From assembly GCA_034670405.1 (NCBI GenBank), contig JAXDDX010000049.1, positions 1,550,001-1,614,000 on the forward strand: a DNA stretch of 64,000 nt. The letters are read 5' to 3'. The notes under the pieces were generated by a model. The model was not told the origin of the DNA and did no database searches. It worked only from the letters and a program-made list of their open reading frames with translations. The translations under genes and the position numbers were made by a program. Positions 49,460 through 62,450 of the stretch are shown piece after piece. Source of the DNA: Hoplostethus atlanticus (lineage: Eukaryota; Chordata; Actinopteri; Trachichthyiformes; Trachichthyidae). Within the stretch, counting starts at the first letter, position 1. Each line of letters starts with the position of its first letter.

Positions 49460-51324
49460 GTAGGTACCTTGCTGTTTCACGGATCAGTATACAGTATATG
49501 CTCTGCAGGCTAGTGGGATTGCAACTGTGGTTTCTGGAGAGCCGTATGACTGATTTAGCTAAAGCCTGAGCTAAATTGAGCATTATTGGAGACACTCACT
49601 CACTCTCATCCTCTTGCTCTCACACTGTTATTCCTTTTTCTCTGTTGCTCTTCCTCTCTGTCTCATCTGCACTTCTAGCTGTTAATTGCAAGTCCTCTCT
49701 TTCTTTAGTTTTGGATCAGGTGTAGCCATGTTTGCCCAGGACATCGCATTCGAGGAAAGACCAACCCTCAGCAAACCCACAGTCTATCTCCATCTCTTCT
49801 TCCCTCTCTCTCACACTTTTAGATCATCATGAAACTACAGTACAGAACAGTGCAATTTGTTCTGATGAGAAACTGTTTTGTTATGTGTTTCTGCCAGCAG
49901 CCAAGTGTGTATTACATCTGGTTACAGGAGGCTGGGGTGCAAAGTCACCTTTACTGCAGAGGATGGGAGAGCACTGATGAAGCAGAGATTAGTTTGTCCT
50001 GAAAAAACATTTGGCCTTCATGCTTGAAAGACCAACAAGCTTGTAACAATGTGTGGGGAGTAGGCAACTATGAGACAGGAGAAGTGTGTGTCTGTGTGTT
50101 TTTCTCTTCATAAAAGCTCCCGTATAACTGAATAATTGTACAAACAGCGGCTAGACAAAAAACCCAGGAAATGAGTCGGACATAAATCAGTGTAAATGGA
50201 GGGAAGACTACTGGTTGCCATGGTAACAGCTGCAGGCAATCTCACCTACCTAAGTTCCGGCCACGGTGGCACATCTGAGCACATAGGAGGATGGAGTTGG
50301 TACACATATGCTACCCACCACTGCCGGTGTACACTTCCCCATTCAATCATTCAGTAGCATGGGTAAAAGTCATCATTATTTACTTGGTTGTTTATAGATT
50401 GAACATTAAAATGTCTCAATTAGCCTCCTTGTTAAGATAGGGTACATCAATGGCATTAGCATTGAAACCCTGCTTTGAAATAATACATTAAATAAGGAAA
50501 ATGAATCAATTTAGTTCTGTGCTCCCAAGCTCTGATGGTGTTTTTGTTTGCTGAATTCAGTTCAGCCTCTGAACAGTTTCTCAAGGGTGTTGTGGCCTTC
50601 TTCTAGCTGGCCTCTCTCATTTCTTCCTGTCTGGAGAGAAGAAGCATTTAGGACATGGCAGGGTGGATAGTGCACAGGGCCAGCCATCGAATCGTTGGAT
50701 GTTGGATGTCTCTCATTTTTGTTCAAGGACACTGTCAATAGGGATGTGAAACAAGCAGGGAGAACTCTGCTCTTTCTTGCCTACCTTTAAGATGTGAACC
50801 TCCTATAAAGATTCACCTTTTACATCCCACACATTCCTCAGATGCACTAACCAGCTCAGATTAGATATCTCACTGTTACATATCTGCTCACAAGTAATAT
50901 TTTTCTTTTGTATCAGATTAATGCTTGGATAAAAACTCCCAATCGCGTGTGTGTGTGTGTTTGGTGACGCATGCTTTTGGAAATATCTAATGTTTTGTTG
51001 TGTGTGTGTGTATGTGATGCAGTGATCACAGTACTGTACATATGGCACGGCCTGCTTTGGGGGCGCAGTAAAGCTGCTCTGGGACCCAGGAGGTGGTACT
51101 GATAAGTGCCTCATTAGAAGGCTTGTTTTGGGGGCTCAGACTGCCAAGGGGAGATAGATTGATTGCCGGTAGAGCAGGGGGTAAGGCGCTTTGATGAGTG
51201 TGATTATTACATTGATTATAAAAATGAATCTTCAGCTCGCCTTGTCTAGTAACATGGCCATGTTAACAGTTATTTGCAAAGCAAGGGTTTGTTTTGTTCT
51301 TCAGAGTGGCAATTAAAATCTTTT

Positions 51325-51480
51325 TTGGGGCATTTTTTGTCTTTATTGGACTGCTGATAGTAGAGAGACACAGGAAAGATAGGGGGGAGAGGGATGGGAT
51401 GACATGTGACACCAGTTATGATGCGGGACGTCACGGCTACATGGTATGCGTCTTAGACCACTGAACCACCAGGACACCGG
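51325..51480 (-). mobile_element. tRNA-derived SINE in CTIF intron (minus strand)
   Basis: The minus strand starts near 51478 with GGTGTCCTGGTGGTTCAGTG and GTCTAAGACGC, an A-box-like tRNA head. It then shows a CATGTCATCCCATCCCTCTC body and TTTCCTGTGTCTCTCTACTA, and ends CAATAAAGACAAAAAATGCC. It carries no intact B box. Its tail resembles the 13765-13892 copy. It lies about 200 bp upstream of CTIF coding exon 5, in antisense. Confidence 0.65.
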
Positions 51481-51681
51481 CTGGAACCTTTTCTAACCAT
51501 ACCTGTCTCTCCTCCCTCAGTAACTGTAGCTGTCTCTAGCATTATTCTCTGCCTCTCTCCCTGCCAGTCTGTTCCCTGGCATGCTAATTGTCTTGGGCAC
51601 TTAACCTTCTCTTTCTGTGTGTATGCAGGGATGCTGGCTGTCTCTAACCATGTCTTCTGTCTTCATGCCTCTGTGTTTTAG

Positions 51682-51786
51682 GGGTGCAGGCTGGGATGTG
51701 CAGCCAGAGAAGCTGGACTTCAGCCAGTTCCACAGGAAACACTACCGAGGAACACCAAAGCATCTGCCACAAATTGACAGAGAGGG
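51682..51786 (+). CDS. CTIF: CTIF coding exon 5
   Basis: Acceptor GTGTTTTAG|GGG and donor GAGGG|GTAAGA; 105 nt. One base completes the split Gly, and two bases are left for the next exon. It encodes (G)GAGWDVQPEKLDFSQFHRK and then HYRGTPKHLPQIDRE. The WDxQPEKLDFxQFHRK and TPKxxxPxIDREG patterns are conserved in mammalian CTIF. Frame continuity on both sides supports the exon. Confidence 0.95.
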
Positions 51787-52017
51787 GTAAGACCTGGGAT
51801 TGGGGCTTCAAGTTTGGCTTGGTCCTGTCCTGTCCTGTCTTAGTCTTAGTCTTAGTCTTGATGATTCCATATGATTGTGTTAATTTTCCCCTTTTCCACC
51901 CCAAGTGATTGAAAATCTATTGTGGGCTCATTTTCTCAATTTCTATTTTACTTTGATGGGCTAAATCAGTGACAGAGGTAGTGTCTGTTGATCTCCCCAG
52001 CAGGATCATGACCAGGA

Positions 52018-52057
52018 TCTCTCTCTCTCTCCCTCTCTCTCTCTCCCTCTCTCTCTG
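52018..52057. repeat. (CT)n tract in the acceptor region of CTIF coding exon 6
   Basis: CT repeat with three CCC interruptions, ending 14 bp before the acceptor AG. It probably doubles as the polypyrimidine tract. Confidence 0.9.
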
Positions 52058-52071
52058 ACTGTGTCTCTCAG

Positions 52072-52150
52072 GATAAATACAATCAAGTTTGAGGAGGATG
52101 ACGGCATAGACATGAATGACATAGAGAGGTTCCTACCTCACCTGCACTCA
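52072..52150 (+). CDS. CTIF: CTIF coding exon 6
   Basis: The acceptor GTGTCTCTCAG|GAT sits behind a 40-bp (CT)n tract; the donor is TCA|GTAAGT (near consensus). It is 79 nt and ends in phase 0. It encodes (G)INTIKFEEDDGIDMNDIER and then FLPHLHS, an acidic stretch matching the DGDGIxLNDIExxLP region of mammalian CTIF. It is followed by an 11.6-kb intron. Confidence 0.92.
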
Positions 52151-55100
52151 GTAAGTCACTCGTCTAAATATTTCCCTTTTAGCTCTATGAAAACTGAAAA
52201 CTCTTGTCTAGATTATTTTCTCATGCTGATGTGAGAGATTAATTTACATTTTCTATGGAACATACTAGCAGCATTTTGTATTCTTACAATACAGGGCACC
52301 AAGATTACAAACCTATTAGTTGTTAGAGAGTGACCCCTGGTGGTACAATAGAGAAATAGCAGGTGCAATGAAGAGAGTAGTAGTAGTGGTCTGTAGTGAA
52401 ATCCCCAGTCAAGCACACCAAGTGAATGTGTAGCTTCAGAAACCCACCCTGAAACACTTTAACACTCTTAACTTAACAGCTGTTGGTGTTGCATTCCTCG
52501 GCCTATTTTGTTGTTTGGTGTATTTTTCTTATTACCATAGATAACTGGCCAAATGTAGACGAAGTGATGTCACATCAAGATATTTCCAGTGCAGCTACAA
52601 TGGAGTTTAATAGCACAAAAATGTTCTGCTATCTAAAACATCAATGGTAAACGTCAGGTTTTGGTGTCAGTCCCTCAGAATCAGGCCGACGGTCCACCAG
52701 CCTCAATAGACCATAATGCAATGCAGCCACAAGACAAGATGCGTTTTGAGTTAGAGGCGCAACTCTCACTTAAAACTCCCACGCTCTTGCTCTTACTATG
52801 CTATCACTCTTGTTATGTTCTTTCCACCTGTACAAACTGAATGCAGCAATTTCAGTGCAGGAAATCATTAACTGAAGTAGAAGTACATGAGGCAGATGGA
52901 GGGAAAGTGGGCACACAAAAAAGCTAATTACAACACTTAATCATAAAATAACTCGTGGAATTCATTGAACATCACAGATTGATGGTATATAACAGTGTAA
53001 CAGAAGTAAAGCAGGAATCAACTTTACCTTATATTGAAGCAAAATTGTGGAATGAATAATGGCAAGGATTTACACTGACAAATAATGAGATTGGCTCCTT
53101 ATACAGCCTGTTTCAAAAGTAGGCATACATTTTTATGTACATAAAAAGTATGAGTATAATTTGTATTATTAATAAATGCTTAAACATTTAACATTAATTT
53201 GTTAGTTGGAAAAAAAAAGTTTAAAATAGGTTAGAAAATTTAAATGATACCGCTTTATTTTTATTAAAAATAGTTTACCTACCTACAACACCTGGCAAGG
53301 TGACCTTTGGTGACACCTAGTGGTCAGACAAAGAACCTGTGGTTGCCTGGGTGCATGGAGAAATTGTTCTACTGGCCCCTGAAGGTGATATGTAGGCACT
53401 ACATGTAGAGATGCAGCCAACAACAGTGTTGGTTTCTGAAACACTGGCTGGTTCTCTGGCAGGTTGAAACATCAACCAACTCTGAGCTACAGTAGGCTCA
53501 ACCATAGTGACTGGGTTAGGATAGGAGTATGCCTCTTATGGTGCAGACATATGCCCTTTCCATATATTATCTGACCCTTTCTTTATGTTTCCTGTTGGAA
53601 ACAACAAATGGACCATAAACATGATCTGGAATAGATTTTGTAGCTGAGTCTCCCCTGGCATGGCAACCATTGTGCTTTTTATGGCATTATGTGATTAATT
53701 TGGGGTGGCTGAGTTTACTTTTGGGTTATGGATGTCACCCTCCTCTCTTCCTTCCCTGCTTTTTGAGCCAAAATGTCTTCCATCCTTCATAGTGTTTGAG
53801 CTACAATGTCTTCCTCTTTCCTTCCCCTCTTGGCTTCTGAGCCGAGATGTGTTTCACCTCTCATAGTGTTTGAGCCAAGGTAGCCTGGGTTGCACTACCA
53901 AGATGGCTTCCTCATTTCATAGTTCCTGAGCCAAGTTTGCTGTTTCCTTTCATTCAGATAGGGCCAAAAGAAAGATGGGGTCAACAGGGTTTGTCTGGTT
54001 TGCTTGGGATAGGATATGGGTTGGCACTGGGACCCGGCAAGGTCGGAGGGACAGCGCTGGGGAGTGCCAGATGTACTCTCTTTCTCTTTTGCTGTTTCTC
54101 ACTTACACAAACAATCACAGCCATACTCTCTTTCTTTGTCCTTCTTCTCACCAGCACGCACACAAACTCGACCTCCCTCTCTTTTCTCCACACACTCTGT
54201 CTCTGTTTGGTATCATGCCCTGGCGCCTTGATCTTCATCACAAAACTCTGAGTCATGCAGTGGTGATGCTGTCCTGTTGTTTCTCATTCTGATGAGGCCA
54301 TCCACAGATATCAGATAGACGCTCCATCTTAATCTCCCCTAACAGGTAATCCCACTGTTTGTATTGGAACATGTCCAGTTGTGCAAGGTTGGTGACCACT
54401 CCTTGTTTTCTGTTCTTAGATGGTTTCATTGACTCAAGGCCAAAACATAACAAACCACACTTCATTGTCTGCTGTGCTAACCGGCAGCATATGCCATGGC
54501 ATTCGTGTGTCTTTGTGTCTGTTTTTTTTTGTCATAGGGCCACTGTGCTAGAAAATACGAGGTACTACGGTTTGCTGCTGAGCATTACCACAGCAATTGT
54601 TCACATTCTGCGTGCTCTATAGGATGATACTGGTATGATGAAGTGGGTTCATAGTAGGCTATAACCTGACTAACCTGACACATCTTTGACACAGTTTATA
54701 ATGCACGCTTCTGTTTCTTGGCAAAATGTAATGGCTGGTATTTGGGCTATGGGCCATGGGGAAACAGTAGTACATGGTGCTGTGGTGGGTGTGTCATTAC
54801 TGTTATAACACATGATTGATGTATTGACTTTTGTTGAAATGTTAATATGTTTCATATTAATGTAAAAGAAAATGACATCTATGTAATTATCATCATAATT
54901 TTATCACCCAGCATTTTATCATCATGTAACCAGTGATTAAACACCTCTGTTCCTCGCTGTCATTGCCGTCGGCCACCGTATGGCAAGACTACGTCACCCA
55001 AAGTCCCCTTGTCTTTCCCACACTTCCTGTCCATTTCCACTTCCTTCTTTCCAGGATCCAGAATAGACTACAAAAGGCCATGGGACGTGGAAAAATTCTC

Positions 55101-58100
55101 CTTTTGTGTGTGCGTGTGTGAGAAACTCTGCGAGGAGAAACTGCTTCCTCCCAGTGCCCTCAGATTCTGCTGGACCTTTACTGGCCTCTCTGGAATGTTA
55201 ACACGCACACAGCGACACACAATAACCCTGACTTCACATCCGCAATGTCATGTTGAAATGAAAGCAGCGTGGACGCATCGGAAGACAAACTGTTGATGAG
55301 GAATCAGTCAGGGCGACAGTAGTTACAGGATCTTCTGACTGTAGTGACTAAGTCAACGTGTTAATTGGTGTTTTTAAAGTTAACATGGCTACAGTCATGA
55401 ACCCTCCAGACTGAATTGATTGATATTTAACTGTACTCAAGATCTTTAAAGGCCTGGAATGTAGATATCCACACCCATGACTAGTATCCTTTTCAAATAT
55501 CTCTCTTCTAGCCCGTTGTAATATATTTAGCTAGTTCTATGGACCTCCAATGGACGCAACTTCAGAGCCTCTAGAGGTCGGTCCCATGACAGTAGAGTTG
55601 TCATTGAGATTCACTCCTCTCCCCTCTGCCGCCATCCCCTCTCTTCCCTTACCGTCCCCTCCTCGGTGACCAATAGCGTAGACCCTAGTGAGGCAGGCTC
55701 ATCAGCCTGATCATGTCAGCAGGAGCCTCGGTGTTGTGACAGCCACAACACTTGTCTATGTATTTGGGTGTATGTTGTCGTTCCTCTCGGCAATCATGCT
55801 AACAAACATTTGCTTATCCACGCGGCATCTAAGACACTTTTTGTGCGAGTATGTGTCAGAGGCATTGAATTTTGACAAAACCGGGTGAAATCTTTGTTCA
55901 AAACAATATGTGTAGAGGCGGATGGGTGTGTGTGACAGTATACATTTCTCATATCCCTATTAACCACCTTTCTCCAACTTGGCACGGTGCATAGACGTTC
56001 ATCCTAGACTCCTTGCATTTGATCATGCTCTCCTTTTTCCCATGGGTGTTCAGGCTCCGTTTTCTCATCTGCAATGGGCGCATCTGTTTCCATACAATGT
56101 GTACGATTGTGTGTGAGATCTGACATTTTTTTTCCCTTGAGGTCATGTATTGCCTGCCAAGATCACGTCACCTCAGCGCTATCAGGCCAGGCAGTAGCAC
56201 TAACGTTAACGACCACAGCGTCTCTAGACGTTGGCCACAAAGGGTCAGCGACATTGCTGTAACAACTGAAGGTATTCAAGCATCGGCATATAAACCTAAT
56301 GTCCTCAATGAAGCAAGTTGGGTACACATTTGTGGTTGTGTGTCCATTTCAAGAGAATCTTATTTCAAAATAATGGTATTGGCATCGGAATTGATCCCTC
56401 TGGAGTGTTTTACCAGAACTTGAAATTCCTATAAGAAAAGCAGGCACCAGTGAGAGAACAGAAAGGGAGGGTGAGATCAGGGAGGGAGGGAAGCGAGCAG
56501 CTAGTCAGTGAGGAGACATCCGGTCTCCTGGTCAGTGAACAAAGCGGTCCGAGGGGGGAACAAAGCTGGAGTCTGGAGCTGAGATAGTACAGACTGGTTG
56601 GCCCCTTCGTATGCAGGCGTACGTGCTCCGAAGCAGGACTCCTATTGAGGAGGGGCGTAGGGGGTGGGAGGAGGTGTGGCAGTCAGTCTGTCAGCTGTCA
56701 GTGTGTCTAAGACCTGCATTCCACTCACCGGATTCACCCGGAGTATCCTTTCCTTGTCCAGGACCCATGGACCCTTCCTGATATCTTTCAGCTCATCTCA
56801 CCATGTTACACTCTGTCCTCTCTACCCTCTGCACCTCTCTTCTACCGTCCTTTATCTTTATTCAACTTTGTTTTTTTCCTACGCTATTTCATCATGCTCT
56901 CTCGCTCCCTCCCTCTTTTCTCTCTCGCCGTCCTTCACTCCGCCCCTCCATCCTTCACATGTCGGTGGGCAGTAGAACAATATCCAGGGGATCATGGCGA
57001 CCGACAAAGCCCTCCCTGTGGTCTCTTCCTGCTATTGTCCCCAGCCCTACTGCTCCTTGGCTGGCCAGACCACTAACCACACACACTGCCTTAATCACCA
57101 CTGGATATACTGCTCTGGTCTCTGGCACAGAACAGGAAAAATATTGTAGTAATGATTGCTATGAGCAAAAACTGAACTGCCAAGGCCAAAAAGAAGGAAG
57201 GCACGTGCACTTTGCTTCTGGACTTTGTTCCATTGAGCTCTTCTTCTTCTCCCCTCTTCTTTGCCCCTGTAGTATTGAACTGGAATACATATTTGGCATG
57301 TGAGTTCCCTAAGAATAACCTCCTGTCTGTATACTAGTCTGAGAGAACATAACCCTCTGTTTATTATCTCTGTACATTACATTATATCTTAGATATTATA
57401 TTTATGTTCGTATACAGTATTATCTTTGATATTGGATTCAAATCTTAAACCACTCAAACTCATGTTGGTACCATACCCATCTTTTCTGTCTCTGTCTTTC
57501 TCTTTCTCATGGTGGCTATCACTGGTCATGCCAACTACCAATTTCTTCTATTTATTCCAAACAAACTGCTGTTGCTGCTTCCAGCAACGTAAGACACATC
57601 ACTTCCTGTGTGCCAGATCTTTCCTATTGGGTGTTTAGAACAGCAAATATAGAACTGGGTTTAGGTTGAATGTCTGTTCTATCAAGTGACCATGGAGAGG
57701 AGCAAAATAGATTGCACATTGCAGCTGTGCAAGTTTACACAGTATTATTATATATACTATTATTATGATACAGAGCTGATGGGTTCATGAACTCTTATTC
57801 AGGGACCTGCAGTTATCTGAAAGGTTTCAATTCTTCCAGCCAATCAGAATTGAGTTTCTGATTTCTGATGACAGACCGACAACCCTCACAGTGTTTTCTG
57901 CTATTTTTATTCACACACCCACGCACCCACGCACAAAATCATCCAACCTGATCCTGCAGAGAAGATGAGTTGACCGTCAATGTAATCGTACAGAGCACAC
58001 ATATGGAAGTGTCTCCCCATCGTTCTAAAACATAGCTGAAACACAGCTGTAATCACCTGAACCATGCTGCTGCAGCAGCAGTTGTCCTGTGATCAAATTT

Positions 58101-60798
58101 CCATAGGGTACAATGCTTTTATCCTCTCTTGCTCGCTCTGACTCTTTCATCCCACGATGGCTCCATCTCCTGCTATAGCTCTTTGATGTGTCTGTCTGTC
58201 TCTCCCTTGGCTCTGCTGTGGCCCCGGCCTCTGATCTCTGGTTAAATGAGACATGGATGCCAGGACCTCACATAGTTGCCTCTTATCACTGATCACCTGT
58301 TTGTGGCAGCCGTAAATCTCTTATTTCTCCTCACTGCTCTTTTGTACTGTTGCAGTCAATTACAATTGCAGCTGCAAGGAACACCTACGGTACATTTCAC
58401 CAAGCACAGAACTGCAGCACTGATCAGCAGGATGTTGCGCTGTTTAAACTGGTTTCTATGTCTTGTTGAGACACAAAAACATGTGAATACTTTGGGCAAA
58501 TTAACACAATTGTAACACAAATTAATCTTTTGACATGTATGTGGTGAGGTGGAAGTAGTCTGTTTTATTGAATTGTAGAAACAAACATATATGTCATACA
58601 GTTATATTCCCACTGAATCATGCAGAACTTGTGAGCAAAGAGTGTCTCCTCTGACTTGTTTATAGTCTATCAAGAGCATTTTTCCCTTTCTCAAGATTGC
58701 TCTACTAGAATAGGAAAAGGGAAAGAAAGAGGACACGCAGTAATCCATTCCTCATTGAGAAAAAGCACAACCTCTCTTTCTCTCTCTTACTTGTTATCTT
58801 GTATTCATTCTCTCTCTCAACAACCTGTCCTCTAAAGCCATCCACAGGACAGTTTTAAATTTATTGGTTTTGGCCAAGGGTCCACACAACATAAATAAGC
58901 TGAGAGGGAACAATGGACTGTACACTGAAGTGAATGAGCATCATACATTGCCGTACACTGAAAGGGACAGGAAGACAAGTTGTATTGAAAGTAAAAAAAA
59001 CTTTCTGAATGTAACTACTCTATACCTAAAGATACCTTGAGAAGCATTGACACCATTTTTGTTAGTGTCATGACAAATCTTCTGTCTGATCATAATAAGT
59101 AATATTTTCATGCCATTATCATTATCACCATCATGTTTCCTTTCCTCGCATTTCTTTCCCTTTTCCTCACTTTGATGATTGATCACGAGCAGATGTTAGT
59201 AAAAATCTAAAGTTAGTTTATAAAAAGAGTTTTCAATAGACACTTGAACAGAGTCTGCCTGCCTCATGTCTTCAGACAGTTTTATTCTAAAGCATATAAA
59301 AAAGAAGCACGATCACCTTTGGTTTTCATCCTACTGTAAACGTAGGAGTTTTCAGCATTACCTTTCCTGAAGACATAACTGATTTATTTCATATGAAGTT
59401 AGCATGTGTACACTGTTGGCTGAGGCTAAACCATTACTTTGAAAGAAATCAAGGTGGATTGAAAGGTACGAGGTGGCTGCTAGGGCTAAGTGGCTGTGTG
59501 GTCCCAGTGGGTGGAGTCACAATGAGGACATATCCTGTCTGTGTCAGTGTTCCAGGTAGCCTCTCCCAGCGACCTTCGACTTTCCGTGAGAATGCTGCGG
59601 GGTACGTGAGCTTCCTCAGGAGGCAAACTCGCACACCCAAGCACATAATACAGCACACCACACACACACATACACACTACTAGGATACTAGGATTGTCAA
59701 ACTCAGTGAGAGACACATTGAGCAATTGGAATCAAATTTAGGGCTCAATATTTATTTATATATTATTGCTTTACTAAACAAAGCAAACTAATGACCTTTT
59801 GATAATTGTTTTTAAACGTCCATTCAGCCTGATAATTTATAGGCTGCTTATCACAAAGCCCTAAACAACATCACAGTTTTTTCAGCTATATGGCATGTGT
59901 GGAATTTTGACAGTCAAATTGATGAATTTTGGCAATGTTGGTCATGTGCCACATGGCGAACTGTTAAATACAGCCTGCTTGACAGGCCCAAAATGACACA
60001 TCAGTGGGTACGTGTGGTATTTAGTCCAGCGAAATAATGAATCATGAAGTAAAATAATGAATTTCTTAATCATGTTTCTACAGGTGCCCATATAACTAAT
60101 AATAGCCTCACATGACACATCAATGGCTGCAGGGCATTTATCCACAGTGCTGCATAGACTGTTCTCTGACCCTACTGGTTTCCACTGAGCACCAGGCAAG
60201 ACCACCAAAGAAACTCCTCGTGTAAATGTGCTATGACCACTTTCCAAATCTCTGTTGGGTGTGACCTGTAGGATGATTTGTTGATCATTTATTAACACAA
60301 ATGGGTTCTTCTGACTCAGCTCATGATTGGCCTAAATGTGGCATTATGGCATGGTGATTTCGGCCCTGTTGAGTTTGGCCTGTAATTCATTCAGTTTTTC
60401 TGTCAGTATTGTGGTGCACTCTCCACATCAACCCCACATGTATTTGCAAAAGTTTCAAAACCAAATTTCTGAGCCTTGAGCTGAATTCTGCGTGTGAGTG
60501 TGTTTTTAATTTGTGTTTAATCTTCTCTTGGGAAATTGGTGAGCACTGAAAAACTGGAGTGTGAGCAAAGTTTTCCGGTTGCATTTTGCTCTCCCACTTG
60601 GAAGGATTTCCCTGCATCATGCATATTGGTGATCATCTGTTTGTGTCGCTGCAGTTTGACATTCAGGGTGTTTTAATCACCTTTCTGTTTGGCAACTGGG
60701 TCTTGTAGTTTGACACGTGTGCATGTGTGAGTTTGACATTGTTGCTCACTCTGCGACACAACCATACATTGAAAAACTGCTTGTCGTCTTCTTTCTGT

Positions 60799-60800
<2 letters not shown>

Positions 60801-60834
<34 letters not shown>
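60801..60834. repeat. (CA)n microsatellite
   Basis: About 17 CA units. Confidence 0.97.
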
Positions 60835-60838
<4 letters not shown>

Positions 60839-61270
60839 GAGGGTAAAAACAATACACATAACGCACGACATTTCTCGTCTTACACAGCATAGACAAATAT
60901 AGATATAGACACACACCCACAGACATTCTCTCTCTGTCTGTCTCTCTCTCTCCCTCCCACACATACAGAACAGGACCCCTCCCCATCCTTGTCACGTCCA
61001 CAGGGCTCCCTGTGTCTGCCATGAGGTGAGAGGTCTCCCAGCTGGGGACCAGGCCAGCACACACCTCTCTTTTGATCTGCTCTGCGCTGGCTGCTACCTG
61101 CAGATAATACATTCACACAGAGCGCTCTCCCTGTCAGCCACAGACAGGGTTCTGCAGCGCTCCCTTTCCCCCACTCTATTTCTTTCAAGCACACCACATA
61201 CACACACTGCTCTAGTGCTTTTTCACCCATGCATGCACTTTTTTTTCACACACATTTGTTGGCATATGAT

Positions 61271-61357
61271 GTGTGTGCGTGTGCACGTGTGTGTGCATGT
61301 GTGTGTGTGTTATGCATGCTTGCTTGTGTGTGTGTGTGTGTGTGTGTGTGGGTGTGG
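61271..61357. repeat. (GT)n-rich tract
   Basis: Two GT tracts broken by TATGCATGCTTGC. Confidence 0.95.
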
Positions 61358-61740
61358 GCACACAGCAGTCAGAGTCTATCATCTGGTTACCATTTGAAGG
61401 CAGAATTACAGCTAATGATATCCTAGAGGAAAACAACAGTAGCTAAACATGAACCTCCTATTTCTCTCTTTCTTACTGTATCTCCTCCTGTTTTTTCTTT
61501 CCGTCAGACTGTTTTTATCCAACTAGCCAGCGTTAACAAGACCTATTCATATTCATACCTTTGGCCTTGGTTATGTTCATTGATGTCTTCTAAATTACCT
61601 TGGTCTTTATACTAAGACACAATGTAGTGTCTGTCTGTCTTTGTTACTGTGTCCCACCTACTTTCTGTCTCTCACATCTGGCTCCAATCAGAATCCACCA
61701 GTCCCATGGCCAGTATCACATCTCAAATATCTCTATGTCT

Positions 61741-61774
<34 letters not shown>

Positions 61775-61782
61775 GAGAGAGA
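61741..61782. repeat. (GA)n microsatellite
   Basis: About 21 GA units with one GC interruption at 61761-61762. Confidence 0.97.
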
Positions 61783-62389
61783 CCCACATTGGTGTATGTC
61801 GTGTGTGGTTTATGATCATACGTATATGTGCTTTTGAAAGCCTTCCTTATGAATGAGCAAAGGAATTTACTGCTTTAAACACACTACGGTGCTTGCTTTG
61901 CTACCATTTTCTTGAATTCTCTCTCTCTGTCTTATTGGTATGCCTCACTGAGGACCACACAACCTCCTGTGACATGTAACCTATATACACATGGAAACGA
62001 GCAAAATGCAAAATAAGCTGTCTTTTCAACTGGCATTAAAGAAAGATGAGGAGAATATTGTGGGGGGATGAGAGGATGGAATGGTTTGGTCCAAATATGC
62101 ACTGTGACTGCTCCGAGATCCAATAAAAAGAGGACTAGACAATGATGTCATTACATTGTGGAAATTCACTGTTCATGAGACCAAGCACTGGGATCCGGAT
62201 TTTCCAGAGCTGGTGTTATTCTCGTATCAAGAAGGCAGAAAGAAAGAACAACTGAATGAAAAATGAAAAGTCAATTTTCCCAAGAGACAACCTACACACA
62301 CACACACCCCCTAATCCCTACTTAAATGCTGCTTGTAACCCTTTCTGTGGGCTTTCCCTGTGTGGACATTAGCTGGCAGATAGACACTC

Positions 62390-62450
62390 GCATACACACA
62401 CACTCGCATACACACACACACTCGCATATACTCACATACACACTCTTAAC
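62390..62450. repeat. Short tandem repeat of CACACTCGCATACA units
   Basis: Three to four units of CACACTCGCATACACA with length variation. Confidence 0.85.

Noticed and set aside
51325..51480. Functional tRNA gene (tRNA-like head on the minus strand; also 16215 and 25915)
   Set aside because: There is no intact B box or closed acceptor stem; the body and AATAAA-type tail mark them as SINE relics.
55056..55122. Acceptor-like TTCTTTCCAG followed by an open stretch in the CTIF intron
   Set aside because: In the phase left by the preceding CTIF exon it gives a stop after three codons, and exons at 52150 and 63795 already join in frame.
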